Assembly (NCBI RefSeq): GCF_024494725.1
Contig: NZ_JANHDK010000005.1
Coordinates: 62,001 to 126,000, forward strand
DNA: 64,000 nucleotides
Source: Haloplanus ruber
GTDB taxonomy: Archaea > Halobacteriota > Halobacteria > Halobacteriales > Haloferacaceae
Direction of reading: 5' to 3'
Part shown: positions 58,789 to 64,000 of the stretch, piece after piece
Layout of the letters: each line of letters starts with the position of its first letter
Numbering within the stretch: position 1 is the stretch's first letter
Notes under the pieces: model-generated
What the model was told of the DNA's origin: nothing
Databases searched by the model: none
What the model saw: the letters and a program-made list of their open reading frames with translations, nothing else
Program-made: the position numbers and the translations under genes

Positions 58789-59918
58789 TCCGCGGGATAC
58801 CACGCCAGCGTGTGGTCGGCAACTAGGTCGACCGTGACCCGTTCGCCGAGTTCGTGCTCGGTCGAGTGGTTGTGCTCGCAGTGGACGACATCGCCCGTAT
58901 CGAGTTCGACCCCGTACACGAACGAGGGGCCGGTGTACTGGCGGCCGACGAGCGTGCCGTTGCCGGTTCGCCGGTCGTCGTCACACGGCGTCGCCCGCAG
59001 GTCGTCCGGTCGGACGAGCACGTCGATCCGGGCGCCGTCGTAGTCCGCGGTCAACCCCTGGAGTAGATCCGCCGAGAGCGTTCCGAGACCGGTCTCGATG
59101 TTGTTCTCCGCGAGCCGGCCGGTGAGGAAACTCGCCTGTCCGAGGAAGTCGGCGACGAACCGAGACTTCGGGTGTTCGAACACCGCCTCGGGGCGGCCAA
59201 CCTGCTCGATGTGGCCGTCGTTCATCACCGCCACCCGGTCGGAGATAGAGAGGGCTTCCTCTTGGTCGTGGGTGACGGAGACGGCGGTGACGTTCGTCTC
59301 CTTGATGATCCGGCGGACCTCCTCGCGCATCCGTTCGCGAAGGCGGATGTCGAGGTTGGCGAACGGCTCGTCGAGCAGGAGCACCTCGGGTTCGGGCGCC
59401 AGCGACCGGGCGAGTGCGACGCGCTGTCGTTGCCCACCCGAGAGGTTCTCCGGGGAGCGGTCCGCGAACGACGAGAGGCCGACCAGGTCCAGGAGGTCAG
59501 CCACCCGGCGTTCCCGCTCGTCGGCGTCCCAGTCGTCGAGGCCGAAGCCGACGTTCTCGGCGACGGTCAGATGCGGGAACAGGGCAAACTCCTGGAACAC
59601 CATGCCCACGTCCCGCTGCTCGGGGGGGACGCCGTCGCCGTCGCTGGCGACCGTCTCGTCGTCGACGCCGACCCGTCCGCTCGTCGGCATCGTCAGGCCG
59701 GCGATCATGCGGAGCGTCGTCGTCTTGCCACACCCCGAGGGGCCGAGAAGCGTGAGGAGTTCGCCGTCACGGACCGTCAGGTCGATGTCGTCGACTGCCG
59801 CCTCGGCGCCGTAGCGCTTCGTCACGCCGTCGAGTGTCAGCATCGCCGACGCGTCTGGCGTCGATTCCGCCGTGTTCGTCGTCGTTCGACGAGGTATCTC
59901 TAGTGTGTCGTTAGGCAT
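58785..59918 (-). CDS. ABC importer ATP-binding protein, iron(III)-type
   Basis: A 377-residue ATPase with Walker A GPSGCGKTTTLRMIAG, signature LSGGQRQRVALARSLA, Walker B LLLDEPFANLD and His in VTHDQEEAL. A C-terminal TOBE-like domain (about 260-377) is as in FbpC/PotA-type ATPases. It energises the permease at 59911. An internal ATG (59843) gives a start nearer the conserved region; the ATG at 59918 overlaps the permease stop by 8 bp and is retained. Confidence 0.85.
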   Translation of the reverse strand: MPNDTLEIPRRTTTNTAESTPDASAMLTLDGVTKRYGAEAAVDDIDLTVRDGELLTLLGPSGCGKTTTLRMIAGLTMPTSGRVGVDDETVASDGDGVPPEQRDVGMVFQEFALFPHLTVAENVGFGLDDWDADERERRVADLLDLVGLSSFADRSPENLSGGQRQRVALARSLAPEPEVLLLDEPFANLDIRLRERMREEVRRIIKETNVTAVSVTHDQEEALSISDRVAVMNDGHIEQVGRPEAVFEHPKSRFVADFLGQASFLTGRLAENNIETGLGTLSADLLQGLTADYDGARIDVLVRPDDLRATPCDDDRRTGNGTLVGRQYTGPSFVYGVELDTGDVVHCEHNHSTEHELGERVTVDLVADHTLAWYPAE

Positions 59919-61548
59919 CGTCCCCCTCCTGTCGCAAGAGCAGAATCATCGAGAGCGCTGAGACGGCGACCAGTACCAGCGCCGGGAGCGCGGCTCGCCC
60001 GTAGTAGCCCGCTTCTTGCACACGCCAGATGTAGGTCACGAGGGTTGTAAAGCCCGTCGGATGGAGGATGAGCGTCGCCGGCAGTTCCTTCATCGTCGTC
60101 AGGAAGACAAGCGCGGCGCCCGCGACGAGTCCGGGGGCGATCAGCGGCAGGGTCACGCGCCGGAAGGCGCCCCGCGGTGTCTCCCCGAGGGTGCGGGCCG
60201 CGCCGAGCAGTTTCGCGTCCACCTGTATCACCGACGACCGGGTCGATCCGACCGCCTGGGGCAGAAAGCGGACGATGTACGCGAACACCAGCAAGGGGAG
60301 CGTCTGGTAGAGCCAGGGGAAGTAGTTCGCCCCCAGAAACACCAGTGCGAGCGCGAGGACGATTCCCGGTACGGCGTAGCCGACGTACGTCGACCGCTCC
60401 AGTAGTTGAGCGATCCGGGAGTCCGAACGCGCGGAGACGTAGGCGATGGGAAGCGCCGCGAGCACCGTCCCAACCGCGGCGAAGACGGACACGTAGACGG
60501 AGTTGATCGCGAAGTCCCACTGGAAGCCGATGCCGCCGGATGCGTAGCCGGGGCCGCTCCGCAGCAGCCACATGCCGAAGATGGCGACGGGAATCACGAG
60601 CGTCAGTCCGACGACGAGCGCACAGAACGCGAGCGCCGGGAGCTTCGCCCACCCGAGCGAGGCGACGGGTGAGTCCGTGCCGACGACGCCCCCACCGTAT
60701 CCGTCGCCGCCGGCGTCGCCGAGCCGGGATTCGAGAAACAGCACTAGCGCGGTCACCGCCAGCAACTGGATCGAGAGCAGCGACGCGGTTCCGCGGCCGA
60801 AGTTGTTGTACTGGACGTAGATCACCCGCGTGAACGTATCGAAATGCATGATCGCGGGCGTCCCGAAGTCCGACAGCGCGTAGAAGGCAACGAGGAGAGC
60901 GCCGGCGGTCATCCCCGGCGCAATCTGTGGCAGGACGACGCGGCGGAACGCCGACCGGAAGCCGTGATTGAGCGTCTGTGCCGCCTCCAACTGCTCGGTG
61001 TCGAACGAGAGCAGGGACGCCCGGGTCGTCAGGAAGACGTAGGGGTAGACAAAGAGGCCGAGGACGAGCGTCGCACCCTGGAAGCCGTAGACGGTCGGAA
61101 TCGTGACTCCGAGCGGCGACAGGAGTTCGGCGAGTTCGCCCCGTGGACCGAACGCCGAGACGAACGCGAACGCGCCGAGATAGCTCGGGACGACCAGTGG
61201 GAGCGACAGCGCCACGGTCCAGACCCGACGGAACGGCAGGTCGCTCAACACCGTCAGCACTGCCAGTGGCACGCCGAGCGCGACCGAGAGGCCGGTGACC
61301 GACGCCACGAGCGCGACGCTGTTGACGAACACGTCGAGCGTCGAGGGGGCAACGAGGATCGACAGCGCCTCCCGTGGACCGACCGCGGCCGCCCGGAGGA
61401 ACAGCCACAGGAGCGGTGAGATGACCGTCACCGCGATCAGGACGGCCACCCCGGCGACGAGTCGGTTCGACCCGTCGCGTGTCGGCGAGCGGGCGGCCTC
61501 CCGGAGTCGGTCGACCGCCCGCCGGGTGCCGGTGTCCTCGCGACTCAT
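59911..61548 (-). CDS. ABC importer permease, fused two-domain iron(III) type
   Basis: A 545-residue permease made of two homologous halves, each about six helices, as in FbpB-type iron transporters. Each half has the EAA coupling loop (EAAQTLNHGFRSAFRRVVLPQIAPGM and GAARTLGETPRGAFRRVTLPLIAPGL). It lies between SBP and ATPase genes; 3 bp separate it from the SBP stop. Confidence 0.88.
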   Translation of the reverse strand: MSREDTGTRRAVDRLREAARSPTRDGSNRLVAGVAVLIAVTVISPLLWLFLRAAAVGPREALSILVAPSTLDVFVNSVALVASVTGLSVALGVPLAVLTVLSDLPFRRVWTVALSLPLVVPSYLGAFAFVSAFGPRGELAELLSPLGVTIPTVYGFQGATLVLGLFVYPYVFLTTRASLLSFDTEQLEAAQTLNHGFRSAFRRVVLPQIAPGMTAGALLVAFYALSDFGTPAIMHFDTFTRVIYVQYNNFGRGTASLLSIQLLAVTALVLFLESRLGDAGGDGYGGGVVGTDSPVASLGWAKLPALAFCALVVGLTLVIPVAIFGMWLLRSGPGYASGGIGFQWDFAINSVYVSVFAAVGTVLAALPIAYVSARSDSRIAQLLERSTYVGYAVPGIVLALALVFLGANYFPWLYQTLPLLVFAYIVRFLPQAVGSTRSSVIQVDAKLLGAARTLGETPRGAFRRVTLPLIAPGLVAGAALVFLTTMKELPATLILHPTGFTTLVTYIWRVQEAGYYGRAALPALVLVAVSALSMILLLRQEGDDA

Positions 61549-61551
61549 CGC

Positions 61552-62727
61552 CTAGAGGACGCCCACGTCTCGCATGAGTTGGAGGGTCGGTTCGACGTTT
61601 GCTAGCTCCTGCAGATCGATGGACGGCGGGTTCAACTCGTCGATGGTGGGGAGACCGCCGACCGGTGGCACGCCGGGGATCATCGGGTAGGCGAACGTCC
61701 GGGTGGCGAAAAACTCCTGTGCCTCGACCGTGAGCAGGTGGCGGACGAAGTTCTGAGCCAGTTCCGACTGGTCGGTTCCCTGGACGACGGCGGCGCCAGC
61801 GATGTTGATGAGCGCGCCCGCGTCGCCGCTGGTAAAGGCCAGATCGAGCGGCGCGTTCGAGCGCGCCGAACGCACTCGCAACGCGTAGTAGTGGTTGGCG
61901 AAGCCGGCGTTGATCTCCCCGTCCGCGACGGCGTTGGAGGTCAGGAACTCGTCGGGGTACTCCGTGACCCCGCCGTCGAGCATGCCCTGGAGCCACTCAC
62001 GGGTCGCGGACTCGCCCTCGATGAGCCGCATCGCCGTGACGAACGCTTGGAACGCGCCGTAGGTTGGTCCCCAACCCATCGACTCCACGAGGCCGTCCGT
62101 TTCAGGGAAATCCATCACCGTGTCCGGGATGTCCGCCGCGGAGAGCGCGTTCGTGTTGTACGGAACGCTCCGGGCGCGGCCCGCCGTTCCGACCCACCGA
62201 CCGGTGGGATGGAACTCCTCGGGGACCGATTCGACGACGTCGCCCGAGAGGTCCACCGTCATGCCCGCCTCGTCGACGGCACCGAGTGAGCCTGCGTCGA
62301 CCGCCCAGAACACGTCGGCGGGGGTGTTCTCCCCCTCCTCGATGATGGTGTTTGCGAGCTGTGCGGTGCCACCCTCGCGGGGTCGGGCGGTGAAGTCGGG
62401 ATAGATCTGTGAGAACATCGCGAGCAGGTCGCGGTACAGCCCGCCCTCGCCGCCGCCGAGGTAGATGGTAAGCTCGCCGGAGAGGTCGGGGAGGTCGGCG
62501 ATCCGGGTGCCGCTCAGCGACGCCCGGTTCTCGACGAGTGGCCCGGACCCGCGGAACGAACTCAGGCTGAGCGTTCCGCCGCCGTCGCCGCTGCTGCCGC
62601 TGCCGCCGCTGCCGCCACCGCTCCCACCGGGCAACCCGTTGCACCCTGCGAGCGCACCGACAGCCGCGGCCGCACCAGTCGCGAGGAACCGACGCCGTCG
62701 GAGGGACGACGAAGTATCGTCTTCCAT
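61552..62727 (-). CDS. ABC importer substrate-binding lipoprotein, iron(III)-type
   Basis: A 391-residue extracellular receptor. The signal is a Tat lipoprotein leader (RRRRFLATGAAAAVGALAGC) with Gly/Ser linker to about residue 55. The fold is that of ferric-iron SBPs; NHYYALRV near residue 285 matches the tandem-Tyr iron-binding site of FbpA-like proteins. First gene of the operon with permease, ATPase and membrane glycosyltransferase. The upstream operator TTTAGG-N4-CCTAAA suggests repression by an iron sensor. Confidence 0.83.
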   Translation of the reverse strand: MEDDTSSSLRRRRFLATGAAAAVGALAGCNGLPGGSGGGSGGSGSSGDGGGTLSLSSFRGSGPLVENRASLSGTRIADLPDLSGELTIYLGGGEGGLYRDLLAMFSQIYPDFTARPREGGTAQLANTIIEEGENTPADVFWAVDAGSLGAVDEAGMTVDLSGDVVESVPEEFHPTGRWVGTAGRARSVPYNTNALSAADIPDTVMDFPETDGLVESMGWGPTYGAFQAFVTAMRLIEGESATREWLQGMLDGGVTEYPDEFLTSNAVADGEINAGFANHYYALRVRSARSNAPLDLAFTSGDAGALINIAGAAVVQGTDQSELAQNFVRHLLTVEAQEFFATRTFAYPMIPGVPPVGGLPTIDELNPPSIDLQELANVEPTLQLMRDVGVL

Positions 62728-62733
62728 AGTTTG

Positions 62734-62759
62734 TTTAGGCCGCCCTAAAACACTTATAC
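62734..62759 (-). promoter_or_regulatory. DtxR-like operator and TATA box of the iron importer operon
   Basis: TTTAGG (62734-62739), spacer CCGC, CCTAAA (62744-62749): a perfect 6+4+6 inverted repeat. On the minus strand the TATA-like GGTATAAG (about 62753-62760) is upstream, and the ATG is at 62727; so the operator sits between TATA box and start, a typical repressor position. The half-site resembles those of DtxR-family iron regulators. Confidence 0.6.
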
Positions 62760-62805
62760 CTGCCGATTCAGCTGACCGAGTCGTCAGTCGCCGGGGAGCG
62801 AATCG

Positions 62806-63960
62806 TCAGTCGTCGGCCGGCACCGCGCGCTCGACCGACTGGAGTTCGTCGAGACACGCCAGCCAGTCGTGCATATACTCGCCGACGTGTGCGAGGAAGT
62901 CACCGTTACGGTAGTCCGCCTCCGCGTCGATCAGCGCGTCGGCCATGGCGGCGAAGGCGTCGGCGTACGTGACTTCGCCGGTCGGTTCGGCGCCGTCGAC
63001 CAGTTTCCAGAGGTGCTCGTTGAGTTCGAGCCCCGCCACCTCGTTGTGCAGGTCGTCGAAGGTGGATCGCGGTGCCTTGTCGTGCCGACAGAGCGGGTCG
63101 CCCGTCAGAATCTGTTTGCCCAACAGGTCCGCGGCCCGCTTCAGGAACACGCCGCTCCAGATGTCGTCGAACCGGCCGACCGACCACTCGTTGTCGTCCA
63201 TCGGCAACTGGTAGAAGGCCGGCACGACTTCCCGGCGGAAGGCCAGGTTCATCGAGCAGACGGTGAGATACTGGCCGGGTTCGGCGACGAAGTCGGGGCC
63301 GAAATCCGCGGCCGTCAGCCGTGTTTCCGCCTGTCCCTGTAGGTCGCCGTCCATGAGAATGCGCACCGCGTCGAGGTCGGGGACGTTCGTCCACAGCCCC
63401 TGTGAGGCGACCACGCTGTCGACGTGGGTCGTCCCCGTTTCCACCCGCTCGTCCATGGCTGCGTAGGGGTAGCCGCGAGGGTAGAGTCCGTGGTCGTCGG
63501 CCTCGTGATAGAGCACGTTGACCCACCCCTCGTCGGATCGCACCGACTCGACGGTGCGGTCGGCGTGCAGGTTTCGGAGGTGTGTTCCGAAGAAGTCGAC
63601 GTCGTCGTGTGGCCGTGTGTCGTCGTCGATGAACACTCCGTAGGGGTGGTCGTGGGCCCAGAGATACAGCAGGCCGAAACTCGTCTGAGCGTGACTCCGC
63701 GCCGGGATCAGGTGGTCGTACTCACCGACGCCCCGTTCGGCCAGCCACGCTTCGCGCCGACTCCCGTCGAACACCTCGCCGGCGACGCCCAGATCGTCGA
63801 GCATCGCCGCCATCTCCGCGGTCGGGCAGTGGTCCTCGGTCACCAACACGAACTCCAGTCGGTCCGTATCGAACCCGTGTCGCTCGGCGTTCGCGACGTA
63901 AGACCGCACACATTCGTACTCCCTGATCGTCGGCACGATCACACAGACGTCCTCGCTCAT
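62806..63960 (-). CDS. RGP-like (reversibly glycosylated polypeptide) glycosyltransferase-family protein
   Basis: A 384-residue cytoplasmic protein. VCVIVPTIREYECVRSYVAN is the nucleotide-sugar site region; the Asp-rich motif VFIDDDTRPHDDVDFFG is like the DxD of RGP/UDP-arabinopyranose mutase proteins and related glycosyltransferases, as is the later SMNLAFRREVVPAFYQLPM segment. Whether it is a mutase or transferase is unclear. It has the same operator as the iron importer just downstream. ATG 63960 is used; a GTG precedes it. Confidence 0.65.
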   Translation of the reverse strand: MSEDVCVIVPTIREYECVRSYVANAERHGFDTDRLEFVLVTEDHCPTAEMAAMLDDLGVAGEVFDGSRREAWLAERGVGEYDHLIPARSHAQTSFGLLYLWAHDHPYGVFIDDDTRPHDDVDFFGTHLRNLHADRTVESVRSDEGWVNVLYHEADDHGLYPRGYPYAAMDERVETGTTHVDSVVASQGLWTNVPDLDAVRILMDGDLQGQAETRLTAADFGPDFVAEPGQYLTVCSMNLAFRREVVPAFYQLPMDDNEWSVGRFDDIWSGVFLKRAADLLGKQILTGDPLCRHDKAPRSTFDDLHNEVAGLELNEHLWKLVDGAEPTGEVTYADAFAAMADALIDAEADYRNGDFLAHVGEYMHDWLACLDELQSVERAVPADD

Positions 63961-63972
63961 CACACGTTCGTC

Positions 63973-63988
63973 TTTAGGGGCACCTAAA
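63973..63988 (-). promoter_or_regulatory. DtxR-like operator upstream of the RGP-like gene
   Basis: TTTAGG (63973-63978), spacer GGCA, CCTAAA (63983-63988): the same perfect 6+4+6 inverted repeat as at 62734-62749, 13 bp before the ATG at 63960. Its TATA box would lie at the window edge and cannot be confirmed. Confidence 0.55.
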
Positions 63989-64000
63989 GTAACTGTCGCT

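Noticed and set aside
1-64000. Insertion sequences, integrases, prophage or plasmid origin genes
   Set aside because: No transposase, integrase, replication initiator or terminal inverted repeats were seen; composition is uniform apart from a few AT-rich promoters.

Overview
The window is chromosomal DNA of a halophilic archaeon (class Halobacteria). Evidence: GC of roughly two thirds, very acidic proteins, CetZ tubulin-like and F420-pathway genes, an aIF2-beta with TRAM domain, halocyanin-like copper lipoproteins, a PGF-CTERM tail, Tat-lipobox signal peptides, and many promoters whose TATA box lies about 27 bp before the start codon (leaderless mRNAs). There are no insertion sequences, prophage genes or CRISPR. 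Gene density is high and neighbours often overlap as ATGA/GTGA. Species cannot be assigned.

0-9.2 kb: three CaCA-type cation exchangers, an ArsR-like regulator and an amphi-Trp protein. These are followed by an ABC importer of the NMT1/THI5-like class split into two convergent halves (lipoprotein + permease; permease + ATPase). The minus-strand half is headed by a fusion of an HTH domain to the same substrate-binding (SBP) fold.

9.2-14.2 kb: a secreted quinoprotein module with a halocyanin-like lipoprotein, a Tat-signal subunit, a PQQ alcohol dehydrogenase carrying the WDYD signature of lanthanide-dependent enzymes, and a second cupredoxin anchored by PGF-CTERM. A convergent cytoplasmic formate dehydrogenase alpha subunit follows (14.2-16.3 kb).

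17-21.5 kb: four cytosolic SBP-fold proteins without signal peptides plus a cupin. Their promoters and that of the importer lipoprotein carry the same small palindrome (TTCC-TC/TCN-GGAA). I infer one regulon for import, sensing and intracellular handling of an unidentified small molecule; this is the strongest candidate for an undescribed system.

21.5-35 kb: mostly housekeeping. cofC, cetZ, an NDUFA9-like reductase, tmk, tRNA-Leu(UAA) beside a candidate structured RNA, a chorismate-to-aminobenzoate trio, cyclophilin, SppA, a PHP phosphoesterase and a DapA/KdgA-type aldolase. 35-42.6 kb: an RND exporter and several secreted or membrane proteins. 42.6-56.7 kb: HAD phosphatase, MsrB, UspA, FAH-family protein, aIF2-beta, a divergent LeuA-like synthase coupled to a CoA transferase, a UbiA-lycopene cyclase fusion, a PAS histidine kinase, IlvD, a His-rich MoaB, small zinc-finger and membrane proteins, and a Vms1-like peptidyl-tRNA hydrolase.

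56.7-64 kb: an iron(III)-type ABC importer operon ending in a membrane glycosyltransferase, and a divergent-family RGP-like glycosyltransferase. The importer and the RGP-like gene share the operator TTTAGG-N4-CCTAAA, suggesting DtxR-type iron control.
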